DNA of 64,000 bases from Clostridia bacterium (GCA_017411605.1 JAFQPR010000008.1:1-64000); one strand, 5' to 3'. Shown: positions 17,726 to 26,158, counted from the first letter of the stretch. Made by a program: numbers and translations. Notes: generated by a model not told the origin, from the sequence alone.

Positions 17726-19171
17726 TTAACAGGTTTTAATCAAACGAATATAGAATTCAACCGTTTTCTTTATAGTATCGGTAGGAATTCTTTCATCATT
17801 TCCGTGAATCGTTCCTCTCTCCTCTTTGGTAAGAGCCATAGCCGAAAAACGATATACCTTTTTACTGATTCTTCCCCAATGGCGCGAATCGCTTCCCGCA
17901 AACATAAGATAAGGAGAAACGATAGCATCACGCCAGGTTGAATTTATTGCCGCTTCAACCCTATTCCATCCATCAGTTCCAACCTCCGAAATGACCGAAG
18001 GATCTACACCGTATATCTCATCAACCTGAATACAAGAGTCAAGTGTCCTCTTTTTTAGGTATTCAATAGCATCGGCTTTTGTTTCTCCCGGAAGAAGTCT
18101 GAGATTTGCAACCATTGAAGCGTTTGCGGGTATAACGTTCATTCCCTTCGAGCCTTCCATCTGAGTGAAGGCGCAGGTCGTACGCAAAAGCGCGTTAAGC
18201 TCACCGCCGCTCTTCTTACAAATCAGATTGAGAACGGGAGCAAATATCCAAAGATTTGCAAAAATCATTCTGTAAACGAAGCTTGAATGACGCGCAAGAG
18301 TGTTAAACATAGCGTCGGTAGCTTCGCATACTCTGAACTTGAAGGGATGATTCTCTATATTTGCACACGTGCGGCTGAGAAGACCTACAGGAGTATGAGG
18401 CTTCGGTGAAGAGGAATGACCTCCGTTACCGCTAAACGAGAATTTAACGTTAAGCATTCCCTTTTCTGCGATACCTACAAGCGCGCAAGGCTCTTTAACA
18501 CCGGGAAATACGTTCTGAACTACGGCTCCGCCTTCATCGAGTACGAGTCCCGGAGTAATTCCCTCTTTTTCAAAAAGATCAACTATCATAGAAGCACCCG
18601 TTCCGTTGATCTCCTCATCACCCGCGAAAGCAAGATAAATATCATTTTCGGGAACAAATCCGCTCGCTATAAGCGATTCAAGAGCCTGCATTGCCCCGTT
18701 CAGCGTACCCTTAGTATCAAGAGTGCCTCTGCCCCAAAGCACGCCTTTATCCAATATTCCGTCAAAGGGCGGCTTTTCCCACTGATCTTCCTCGACAGAA
18801 ACAACGTCAAAGTGCGACATAAGAACGGTTGGAGCATCGTGAGCTTTTCCTGCGTATTTAAAAAGAATGGCTCTTGCTCCGACCTCTTTATATTCGCATG
18901 AGGCAAATATATTCGGGAAAAGCTTGGGTAAAAGAGCTTTGAATTTTATGAACTCGGACTCATCCTCGAGTTCCTTATTCCTCGAAGAGACGGTTTTGCA
19001 TTTAACCATCTCAGAAAGATCAGCTACAGCTTTTTCAACGTTTACGTAAACGTCATCCGCTTTGGATGTGCTAAGTGGTTTAGCTTTGAAAGTAAGTGTC
19101 CTGATTATTATAATACACGCTAAAATTAGAATTATAGCTCCGAGAGCAAGTCCAATATAAAGACCGATCAT
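17726..19171 (-). CDS. M20-family zinc peptidase with N-terminal membrane anchor (481 aa)
   Basis: A single N-terminal helix (residues 3-24) anchors the enzyme. Metal ligands are in place: His120 and Asp122 in SHFDVV, Asp152 in GRGTLDTKG, Glu186-Glu187 in GDEEINGTGA, and a C-terminal HGNDERI. Members of this M20 subgroup, such as PM20D1- or carboxypeptidase-S-like enzymes, hydrolyse small peptides or N-acyl amino acids. It starts 1 bp after the upstream membrane protein gene, which suggests it processes a substrate that the two membrane proteins import. Confidence 0.88.
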   Translation of the reverse strand: MIGLYIGLALGAIILILACIIIIRTLTFKAKPLSTSKADDVYVNVEKAVADLSEMVKCKTVSSRNKELEDESEFIKFKALLPKLFPNIFASCEYKEVGARAILFKYAGKAHDAPTVLMSHFDVVSVEEDQWEKPPFDGILDKGVLWGRGTLDTKGTLNGAMQALESLIASGFVPENDIYLAFAGDEEINGTGASMIVDLFEKEGITPGLVLDEGGAVVQNVFPGVKEPCALVGIAEKGMLNVKFSFSGNGGHSSSPKPHTPVGLLSRTCANIENHPFKFRVCEATDAMFNTLARHSSFVYRMIFANLWIFAPVLNLICKKSGGELNALLRTTCAFTQMEGSKGMNVIPANASMVANLRLLPGETKADAIEYLKKRTLDSCIQVDEIYGVDPSVISEVGTDGWNRVEAAINSTWRDAIVSPYLMFAGSDSRHWGRISKKVYRFSAMALTKEERGTIHGNDERIPTDTIKKTVEFYIRLIKTC

Positions 19172-19172
19172 A

Positions 19173-19886
19173 TCAATTCTCCTCGCTATTAATTTCTGTA
19201 TCCTTCACATCCGTATTATCCGCATTTGCTACAGCTTTATTCGACTTGTTGTAGAGATATCTTGCGTAAAGCAGCGTAATTACCATGCTTACGGGGATCA
19301 TAATTCCAACCATGCCGGAATTTAAATAAGGTACAAATATGAAAAGCAATACCATAAGCGCCATAGGAAGAACGGCAATCTTGAAGTATCTTGAAAGATA
19401 TACAACGCCAAGTCCGCCAAAGAGCGCAGGGAGAACATTATCAAACGCTGGCTTTAATATATCGCTTGAAAGAAAATCACTTATTGATGATAGAAGAAGC
19501 ACGCCAATAAAAATTATCGCAATAGTCATTATTGATGACGTAGCTATGGAAATGGTAGAAATAACCTCACCTTCATCGCTGTCAGCCTTAACGCCCGCTT
19601 TGTCCATAGAATCGAGAGCGCATGGTACTTTTAGTGAGGAAAGGTTACCGGTAACAAAACCAAGATATGTACCTCCTACACCAAGCATAGGAGTGTATGT
19701 AATAACCTCAATAATACCAACAGGCCAGAACGTTATAGCTACCGAGAAAAGAGCGCCAATAAATTGACCAAAATCAGGCCATTCACCAAACGCTATCGCA
19801 AGAGCGAAAGGAAAAGCTAAAATAATACCGCAGGTAATAATTGCCCATATTCTGCCGTATCTATGCATTTTATCAATATAGCTCAT
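19173..19886 (-). CDS. Multi-pass membrane protein of the DUF5058/M20 operon (237 aa)
   Basis: About six hydrophobic helices are visible (for example residues 13-33, 40-65, 115-140, 155-165, 170-190, 195-215), and the last 25 residues form an acidic cytosolic tail. I do not recognise the family with confidence. It sits between the DUF5058-like protein (12 bp gap) and the M20 peptidase (1 bp gap), so the two membrane proteins probably form a transporter. The substrate is unknown, possibly peptides given the peptidase. Confidence 0.65.
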   Translation of the reverse strand: MSYIDKMHRYGRIWAIITCGIILAFPFALAIAFGEWPDFGQFIGALFSVAITFWPVGIIEVITYTPMLGVGGTYLGFVTGNLSSLKVPCALDSMDKAGVKADSDEGEVISTISIATSSIMTIAIIFIGVLLLSSISDFLSSDILKPAFDNVLPALFGGLGVVYLSRYFKIAVLPMALMVLLFIFVPYLNSGMVGIMIPVSMVITLLYARYLYNKSNKAVANADNTDVKDTEINSEEN

Positions 19887-19898
19887 ATCATTACCCCC

Positions 19899-20663
19899 TT
19901 ATCCTTTAATTAACAGTGAGATCGGAATAGCCAAAGCCATACTACCTATCATAGAAATGGGAAGCGCATAGTCGTTAAGCCATTTCCAATTGAATTTCTT
20001 AAGAAGAACACCGCATACTGCCATAATCCCCGCGGAGATCGCCATAACGAATACGGGAATCCAATGCTCGAGCTGATAATGGAATGCAAGGATCTTATCT
20101 TCTCCAACTGTTTCAAAAACAAGACCGATATCGCAAACGATATAACCGAGGAATGCGGCAAGCATACCAACGAACATACTCGTCATAAGAAGATCCATCC
20201 ATTTTTTGTCCTTATCCTTAACCTTGAGCATTCCACCCGTAATCTTTTTGCAGGTTATCGGAGCTAGAATCAAGCTCGCCGCAATACCGAAAGTCATTAC
20301 AAACGCAACCGTAACGTACTGCTTCGCGTTAGTAATAACGTCAACACCCATTGCTGTCATAGCTTGCTGCGCCGCAGGAAGCTCATAAGTAACTGCACCT
20401 ATTATTGAGAGTCTAAGCCACGGTAAAGCTACACCAAGCATTTTAACGAGCGAAACAACGCCCATAAAGATCGCAACCGCGGGTGCGATCGTGAACAACG
20501 CAGAACGCTTTATCGTTGCGTTAAGAACAGATTTTTCCATTCCAAGCTCAAGTCCTCTTTTATATGCTTTTACAAGAAAAAATGCAGACTGAGCAATGAC
20601 AACGGAAATCACAATGCCAACCATGATAAATATCACAGGGCTGTCAAGCGAAAAATCAAACAT
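19899..20663 (-). CDS. DUF5058-like membrane protein (254 aa)
   Basis: Seven or so hydrophobic segments are spread along the protein, with an ELPAAQQAMTAMG loop and PITCKK at mid-length, and a pattern that fits the DUF5058 family as I remember it. DUF5058 genes commonly neighbour a second membrane protein and an M20 peptidase, as here. It is the first gene of the operon, and the last clearly chromosomal gene before phage-related sequence begins 41 bp upstream. Its own promoter should lie within or beyond the truncated phage gene, so the integration or decay event may have changed its regulation. Confidence 0.6.
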   Translation of the reverse strand: MFDFSLDSPVIFIMVGIVISVVIAQSAFFLVKAYKRGLELGMEKSVLNATIKRSALFTIAPAVAIFMGVVSLVKMLGVALPWLRLSIIGAVTYELPAAQQAMTAMGVDVITNAKQYVTVAFVMTFGIAASLILAPITCKKITGGMLKVKDKDKKWMDLLMTSMFVGMLAAFLGYIVCDIGLVFETVGEDKILAFHYQLEHWIPVFVMAISAGIMAVCGVLLKKFNWKWLNDYALPISMIGSMALAIPISLLIKG

Positions 20664-20782
20664 TGTTAACCTCCTAAATATTCGATAAATATATCATAGC
20701 ACAATCAAAGTGAAAAATCAAGAAAAAATATTTCTATTATGACGTTAGTTCGAATTAACAGAATTATCAAAAAACAAATTTC

Positions 20783-21221
20783 CCGGAACTGTTTTTTCTT
20801 GTATCCCCATCTGCTTTGAATACTGCGGTGCCCTGCAACGTCACGCAGATGCTTAATTTCTTCTATATCAGACTCGGAGAACGTTATTCTCTGTATACCG
20901 CTGCGAAGATAAGCAAGCTTTTCGCGTGCTGCCTCTGCATCCGGATTATTTGCCCTGGACTCCGAAAGCATCTTACCTACAACAAATACTGCCGTATCGT
21001 GAGCGAACGTATTGCGCTCCTCGATGCTTCTGCAACCGTTCAGACCTTCCCAGAGCGACTCTGCAATAGCTTCACGCGTTTTTGCTTTGAAGTCTCCCGC
21101 GCTGCTGAAACGAGAGATGATATCAAAGGCAAGCTTCTTGCTATATACCTTTTCGTGAGTGTAGTTAGCTTTAAGCTTATTTATCTGCCCGGTGCTCATA
21201 TTGGAGCGAGAGGATGGCTTA
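20783..21221. repeat. Cassette right flank, copy A (pairs with 42975-43414)
   Basis: About 439 bp matches 42975-43414 with scattered, mostly third-position changes, by eye a little above 90% identity. It encodes the segment from STGQINKLKANYTHEKVY to RWGYKK. One extra T in copy A breaks the frame at its outer end. Confidence 0.85.
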
Positions 21222-22013
21222 ATCTTACTTTCGTTATATTTTCTTATGGCATCACGTTTTGCAGCTTTTTGTTCTTCGTTCAAGAATCCATCAGGGATAT
21301 ATTTTAAGAAACTTTTATCAGAAGGGTTGATTTTTTCAAAGAAATCTGCTATACTAATATTAGACGGACGAGAGATTTGGGCAACGCTTTTTGCGCCCCT
21401 TACCTCTGAGACTCCGTCATTTTTTATGCTCTCTAATGCTATTGCTACATAGAGGGCATTTTCTTTGTCTTTAAACTCTTTTATTTCGAGTTTAACAGGA
21501 ACAATATCATCTCCTTCTTTAAATGCACTAACTAGCACATACATGTTCGCAAGAGTAGGATCCTCTTTATAGTTTTCACGCTTATGAACTTCGATTCCTA
21601 TTGAATTTTCTATTATTTCATCAAAACATGAAAACATTTTTGCAAATTTTTCATATTGATGACGTTGCTTGTTAAAACTCTCGTCGAAATTATTTCGTGA
21701 AAACACAAAATCAAGCCCTATGTCAGTTGAATCGTACTTTTTAAAAACACCAAATTGAGTAGCGAGAGCCTTTATTAGTTTCAACTTATATCGACTTTTT
21801 CCTTTGTTAAGGTCTGACAAATACTGCTTTATAACTTGTTCTGCATTGCTAATTTTTTCATTATCCGCTACTGCCGATAATGAAAGAACTCTGTACTTAA
21901 GAGCCTCATATCTATCATCTTCACTCATTTCTGGTGTGATTTGCTTATTTGATGTTCTATCGCTCTTCTTAACCATTGACTTACCAACGGTCTTTTTTGT
22001 TTTTGCGGCAGTT

Positions 22014-22589
22014 TTCTCGCTCGCCGCTGTAAGCCCTTCCGCAAATGCTGCTTTAAGCTTCTTAGCAGTCTTACGCATATCTGCGATGTACTTCCCCTCT
22101 GCGGAATCGGGCTTGAGTGTACGGTAGAGCTTGTCTATCTTGCTAAAGAGGTTATCAAAGAAACGTTTTAATGCGCTCCAAAGCCCTTTATTTTCGGTTT
22201 TAAGAGCCGAGAGCTTCTTTACGAGACTTCCGTCCGCAAGCATCGTCTCGCAAGCATCTGCTATCATTTCCTCGCGTGCATCCTCTCGGCTGATCTCTCT
22301 GCCGTCGTTCTTAGCTTTCTCGATCTGCTTATCAATAAGCGCGTCTATCGAGATGCCATTCTTGGTAAAGCTTTCAGTCACGATCTTTTCAAGAGCCTCG
22401 AAATGTTCGGGGCTGTTTTCTTTTATGAAGTGCGTAAGTTCGTGCGCTGCGGTAAAGAGCATAGTTCCCTCACCGTTCTGCCCTGCGCGAAGGTCGATAT
22501 GTATGCTACCGTCCGATGAATCATACCAACCGTTAGCGCTCTTCTCGCTTCCGTCACGTGATGAGAATTTACGCGTACCGTCAGACTGC
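22014..22589. repeat. Cassette left flank, copy A (pairs with 44089-44664)
   Basis: The 576 bp here match 44089-44664 with no length difference. It encodes the HELTH metallopeptidase motif and the helical region up to the variable domain. Homology stops abruptly at 22589. Confidence 0.88.
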
Positions 22590-22612
22590 GAACTACGTCG
22601 ATGATAAATAAA

Positions 22613-22640
22613 AAATCCGCTTTCAAAAGATAGCGGATTT
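22613..22640 (-). terminator. Terminator of the Cys-rich gene
   Basis: AAATCCGCT and AGCGGATTT form a 9-bp stem followed on the minus strand by TTTTTTATTT. It lies about 55 bases after the stop of the 151-aa gene and just before the truncated cassette, so that gene's transcript should not enter the cassette. Confidence 0.85.
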
Positions 22641-22695
22641 TATTGCCTAAGAGCGACTAAAAGGTGCGTAAAGTGATGTAAGAACGATTAAAAGT

Positions 22696-23151
22696 TCACC
22701 CATTAGTTTTTTGCAAGTGATATAAATAATCATTGTATGTATAGCAATCATTACTTTGATAAATAAAATCATCGCAACAATGGATTGAAGAAACCTCTCT
22801 TTTAAAGAAAGAATCATAACCTTTGTCATCCATCAATTCTATTACAGAGTCTTTAGATGTTATTGGAACATCTTTCGTGCAATAAAGTTGATTTTCTTTA
22901 TTCCCATATGGACACATATTACCGTGTCGGCAGGTCATGCAACAAGCAAGAAATATACCGTGTGGAAGTTTTCTTTGCAGATCCGCAAAAGCGTCTACCC
23001 ACAAATAATCACTTCCTGTTCCGCAATATTCTATGTTATTATATTTTAAGGTTATTTCAACTTCATTGTCGGTATAGGAAATTTTAACAGGTAATGATAT
23101 TTCATTTGTTTGTGAGAGTAAGGTGATTTGTGATTCAATAATTCTTTTCAT
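22696..23151 (-). CDS. Cys-rich protein of unknown function (151 aa) at the prophage boundary
   Basis: I start it at 23151, where AGGAGGTG lies 5 bases upstream of the ATG; a frame to 23178 is open but has no ribosome site. The notable segment is ACCMTCRHGNMCPYG (about 90-104), then a further Cys, and CC in SIHCCDDF near the C-terminus, a possible metal-binding cluster. There is no signal peptide. It has its own terminator and sits between the hairpin array and the truncated toxin-like cassette. I do not recognise the family. It could be phage or host accessory cargo; a role as an immunity protein is conceivable but has no direct support. Confidence 0.65.
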   Translation of the reverse strand: MKRIIESQITLLSQTNEISLPVKISYTDNEVEITLKYNNIEYCGTGSDYLWVDAFADLQRKLPHGIFLACCMTCRHGNMCPYGNKENQLYCTKDVPITSKDSVIELMDDKGYDSFFKREVSSIHCCDDFIYQSNDCYTYNDYLYHLQKTNG

Positions 23152-23197
23152 AGTTACACCTCCTATTACCGTTATCATAAAACCGTTCGTTTTTCAA

Positions 23198-23376
23198 GTG
23201 AAATATTCGGCTATGCCGAATGTGAAATAATTTCATTTGGAAATTGTGAAATATTGCTCCGTGCAGTCGCAATGTGAAATGAAATAAATCCCCTCACGCG
23301 ACGCAGCGCATTTCACACGCGCAGCGTATTTCACGCACGAAGTGCATTTCACAAATCCCACTGGGGATTTATTTCG
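23198..23376. repeat. Array of small palindromes separated by GTGAAAT / ATTTCAC
   Basis: Four GTGAAAT copies lead into three ATTTCAC copies in the opposite sense. Between them lie short palindromes such as ATTCGGCTATGCCGAAT, AATTTCATTTGGAAATT, ACGCGCAGCGT and GCACGAAGTGC. The right half is also bounded by AAATAAATCCCC and its inverse GGGGATTTATTT. The array would fold into a row of hairpins in DNA or RNA of either strand. Spacer-like units are not uniform, so it is not CRISPR. Confidence 0.8.
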
Positions 23377-23378
23377 TT

Positions 23379-23421
23379 AAAAAAGCACACATTGTCATGG
23401 TAGACAAATGTGTGCTTTTTT
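23379..23421. terminator. Bidirectional terminator-like hairpin
   Basis: AAAAAAGCACACATTGTC and GACAAATGTGTGCTTTTTT form a long stem around an ATGGTA loop (one bulged A). T runs stand on both strands. No gene obviously ends at it, so it may close a lost gene or the hairpin-array transcript. Confidence 0.7.
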
Positions 23422-23560
23422 CTGGGGTGAGATATGGGAAACAATGCACCCACTATATGTGGAGTCAATCCTCTTGTGCCTGCACTATATATTGTGTTTT
23501 GTTCGCGCTGTAGGCACAAAATAGGCACAAAAACATTCAAAATGTAGTATAATAAGGTTT
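23422..23560. other. Non-coding stretch at the putative attachment region
   Basis: No gene is visible. It has an inverted repeat TGTGCCT...AGGCACA followed by a third AGGCACA, and a TATAAT box (23548-23553) on the plus strand only 8 bases before a terminator stem. An att core could lie here, but its partner would be outside the window. Confidence 0.4.
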
Positions 23561-23593
23561 AGACAGCGTCACGGCAATGGCGCTGTCTTTTTT
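23561..23593 (+). terminator. Plus-strand terminator
   Basis: GACAGCG and CGCTGTC pair around a 12-base loop, followed by a T7 run. It faces the oncoming minus-strand phage operon. No plus-strand gene precedes it. Confidence 0.75.
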
Positions 23594-23649
23594 AACGAAC
23601 AAAATTTAAATTATAATTTAAGTTTTGCGAATTAAGATTATAGTTTTAA

Positions 23650-24564
23650 TTAAGTTTTTGAGTTGTTAGACTCGATATACTGAATAGCCTGCTGCATAAG
23701 ATCAGACTGTTGCTCCGTATAGTTTACTGTATCGATTGCAATATTGCAGAATCCCATCTTATGACCGTCGAAGCCGTTTATAACTACGGTTGCAAGCTTC
23801 ATACAAACCTCGGCAAAAACACTCCAGGACGGCTCAAGAATAACTTCTAGCGCGATAAGTGACATACCTACCGATAAGAAGCTCATCTTTACGAACTTGG
23901 CACCGAAGGAGAAATTACGGCGCGCTCTCGGTGTCGTGCTTAGCGAGAACCTGGAAAAGAAATGTCTTCCTTGCGGAGTTGTAATCATTTCGGGGGTAAA
24001 ACGGATCTGACGTACTCTGTTCGCTCTGATAATTGATTTCTTTTGTATTTTTGTAAGGCATTTTGATTCTTTAACTTCACGTCGGGTAAGCTTAGAATAT
24101 TTTTCGAGATATTCCTCATAGGTTACACTGGCAATGATAAGATACTGCATGCGTGTTTTCTTCAACTCCTCGGCAATGTAATACGCGCAAAAGTCGTATA
24201 GCTTTGGATAAAGTGACCTATCTAGGATCTCTTTTTTTAATTCTGTAAAACGTTCAACAGCATTTTTATAGCCTTCAGTAGCGTATCCAAGGTTAGAACC
24301 TCCGTCAGCGCAATAAATGTACATGGCATAGGAGCAAAATAAGAGCAGAAAGAATTCAAGTCCAAGATCTTTAAGATCGGAAAGCGTCACAAAACGAATA
24401 TCCGTTGTCATAACTACAACAACTACAAAGAGTATAAAAATAATCATCAACGAACGCGCGTTATTGGTTATTCCGTTAATTATTTTCTTTCTCCCCGATT
24501 GCTCAAGCAGCATAAACTCTTCTATTTTTCCCCCGGAAGTCGTTGATGGTGTAATTCTTTCCAT
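23650..24564 (-). CDS. Phage-end membrane protein (304 aa)
   Basis: Two adjacent membrane helices (about residues 37-57 and 70-90) follow a polar N-terminus, and another hydrophobic segment is near 228-250. The rest is basic and soluble-looking. I do not recognise the family. It is the last gene of the late operon, its ATG overlapping the stop of the small membrane protein. Position suggests a lysis, lysogenic-conversion or superinfection-exclusion role, but no lytic enzyme motif is visible. Confidence 0.65.
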   Translation of the reverse strand: MERITPSTTSGGKIEEFMLLEQSGRKKIINGITNNARSLMIIFILFVVVVVMTTDIRFVTLSDLKDLGLEFFLLLFCSYAMYIYCADGGSNLGYATEGYKNAVERFTELKKEILDRSLYPKLYDFCAYYIAEELKKTRMQYLIIASVTYEEYLEKYSKLTRREVKESKCLTKIQKKSIIRANRVRQIRFTPEMITTPQGRHFFSRFSLSTTPRARRNFSFGAKFVKMSFLSVGMSLIALEVILEPSWSVFAEVCMKLATVVINGFDGHKMGFCNIAIDTVNYTEQQSDLMQQAIQYIESNNSKT

Positions 24565-24935
24565 TATGTATCATCCTCTTTCTTTGAAACCGCTTCACCC
24601 AGTTTATAAATACCGGCACCGATTGCATTAGCTATAAGCCCGGCAAAGCATACGACGACCATTTGATTTATAATATTTTTTAAAACGATCAGAAACACGT
24701 AAATTATGCACCATATGACCAAAACAGAAGGAGACTTTATATATTCCCTTATCTGTTTAAGAAACGGTAGGCAGGAGAAGAAAGCGAGCATCAGGAATAT
24801 GCCCGACATTGTTGCTTCTCCGCTCTGCTCTACCCAAATAGGAAACTGCGTGATCGTTGCAATCAGAGGAACAAGAACGTCAATCGATACGGCTGCCGCC
24901 TTGATGATCTTTCCTTTAGTTGCATTTTTCATCAT
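24564..24935 (-). CDS. Small four-helix membrane protein, possible holin (123 aa)
   Basis: Four hydrophobic segments (about 11-28, 44-60, 70-88, 90-110) and a charged C-terminal tail EAVSKKEDDT fit the general form of a holin. It overlaps both neighbours by a few bases, so it is translationally coupled in the late operon. There is no adjacent recognisable endolysin, which weakens the holin call. Confidence 0.6.
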   Translation of the reverse strand: MMKNATKGKIIKAAAVSIDVLVPLIATITQFPIWVEQSGEATMSGIFLMLAFFSCLPFLKQIREYIKSPSVLVIWCIIYVFLIVLKNIINQMVVVCFAGLIANAIGAGIYKLGEAVSKKEDDT

Positions 24936-25681
24936 GCTGTTTCCTCCGGTTTGACAATACTTTTCTCACTTATTGTTTTAGCCTCGTCTTCAAGCTGCAG
25001 ATTCTGCGCGTGCTTTATCTGGACAAGATCTTTAACGCCTTGAGGAAGCGACTTGGAGTTGACGTAAACAGATGTAAGAATTTCAATTATTGAAGAATTT
25101 TGAGTGAATTCTTTCTCAAGAAGAGTTTTCAATTCTCTATTCCCGGCAGAAAGACTCGTCGCAAGTTCACTGTTAAAGAACTTGATATTATCTACCAAAT
25201 CACCGTTTGACTTTAAGATAACAGATACCGCATTAAACATCTCCTCGTATCGTTCAAACATTTTTGTGCAGAGGTCTTTAATATTATTGTATCCGTCTAT
25301 CATCTGATTAAGTCCTTGAACTATAGCAAGCTGCGTATCATTTCCCTTTTCAGCTTCTCCCTGGACCTTAGATAGCATAGATTTTATACTCAGCGCGTTC
25401 GATGAACTACCTTTTTTTGAAAAAATACCAAATATAATAACAACAAGACTACCGCCAAAAGAAATTAGATCCGTTTTGTTATCACATACAAACTCATATA
25501 TTCTATCGAAAATTGTCGCGGTAGACTCCGTTGGTACGTCGTTTTCGGCGCTTTCAACAGCAGGATCCTCGCTGACGGTTGTTTCCTCGATAGCTTCGTC
25601 CGTTGCAAAACAAACGAGCGGCAGACCAATCATAGAAAATATGATAAGCAAGCAAAAGAATATGTAGACTATTTTTTTCAT
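24932..25681 (-). CDS. Exported, membrane-anchored phage protein with coiled coil (249 aa)
   Basis: A signal peptide (1-26, ending near CFATDE) is followed by an acidic Thr/Ser linker, a transmembrane helix (about 73-92) and a long helical cytosolic or coiled-coil region (about 105-235). The topology puts a short N-terminal domain outside the cell. It ends overlapping the holin-like gene. The family is not recognised; spanin-like or exclusion functions are possible. Confidence 0.65.
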   Translation of the reverse strand: MKKIVYIFFCLLIIFSMIGLPLVCFATDEAIEETTVSEDPAVESAENDVPTESTATIFDRIYEFVCDNKTDLISFGGSLVVIIFGIFSKKGSSSNALSIKSMLSKVQGEAEKGNDTQLAIVQGLNQMIDGYNNIKDLCTKMFERYEEMFNAVSVILKSNGDLVDNIKFFNSELATSLSAGNRELKTLLEKEFTQNSSIIEILTSVYVNSKSLPQGVKDLVQIKHAQNLQLEDEAKTISEKSIVKPEETA

Positions 25682-25693
25682 CTTTTTTCTCCT

Positions 25694-26137
25694 TTAAATT
25701 ATATCGTCGCTGAATGAGTCAGCTATCTTTTTTTCAAGCTCGGTAATCCTCTTTGCCAAGCTATTTATTGCACTATCCATTAGCTCATACTCTTCGAAGA
25801 GTTTTGCAATGGTTTTGTTAGGATTCTCTACTGCATAAACCACGGTTTCGCCGTCTTCATTTGATACGAATAAGGATTCGCATTTCCATCTCGAAGGCTT
25901 CCCTTCAAACACAGACGATAAGTTAATTTCAATTGAACCGGAAATGCCTTTTAGGTCTAGCTTACAAGAATGAGTATCATCCGATATTCTTTTGTAGAAG
26001 CAACCTTTATTTGTTTTAAGCGTTGCCGTTACACTTGTCGGTGCGTTTAAAAAACGCAAACTAACTTCTTTTGTCTTTAGCCTACGCTTTTCGGAAACGA
26101 TTATACCGCTACCACTTTTGAGAAGAATATATTCCAA
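25694..26137 (-). CDS. Small virion-region protein with C-terminal coiled coil (147 aa)
   Basis: The first 100 residues are beta-rich, and the last 40 form a heptad-like helix (SAINSLAKRITELEKKIADS). It follows the 1057-aa LRR tail protein by 21 bp and precedes the membrane trio. The layout fits a tail-fibre accessory or baseplate-upper-type protein. I do not recognise a family. Confidence 0.6.
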   Translation of the reverse strand: MEYILLKSGSGIIVSEKRRLKTKEVSLRFLNAPTSVTATLKTNKGCFYKRISDDTHSCKLDLKGISGSIEINLSSVFEGKPSRWKCESLFVSNEDGETVVYAVENPNKTIAKLFEEYELMDSAINSLAKRITELEKKIADSFSDDII

Positions 26138-26158
26138 TTAAATCACCTCCGTTTTATA

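Larger units (their letters stand above)
20705..22589 (-). pseudogene. Truncated second copy of the middle of the giant phage protein, with a different central domain
   Basis: It matches residues about 667-1229 of the 2429-aa protein at 39372-46661 on both flanks but lacks both ends. No start codon precedes the homology; the first ATG (22462) is the Met just before the FTAAHELTHF metallopeptidase motif. The flanks are close copies, while the central 264 or so codons are unrelated to the other copy yet fully open. An extra T in a poly-T tract near 20789-20795 shifts the frame right after RWGYKK, and the frame then ends at 20705. It is either a silent donor cassette for the full gene or the remnant of a related prophage. 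Confidence 0.8.

Noticed and set aside
20705..22589. Insertion sequence or transposase remnant
   Set aside because: No transposase motif or terminal inverted repeats; the similarity is to the phage giant protein.
23198..23376. Possible CRISPR array
   Set aside because: The repeated unit is only 7 bases, switches orientation midway, and the segments between are palindromes rather than unique spacers; no cas genes are present.
23349..23540. 63-codon open frame on the minus strand
   Set aside because: It runs through a terminator hairpin and half of the hairpin array, so it is unlikely to be a gene.
23422..23560. tRNA or tmRNA fragment as integration site
   Set aside because: No cloverleaf or acceptor-TpsiC pattern could be drawn, and the AGGCACA repeats do not form one.
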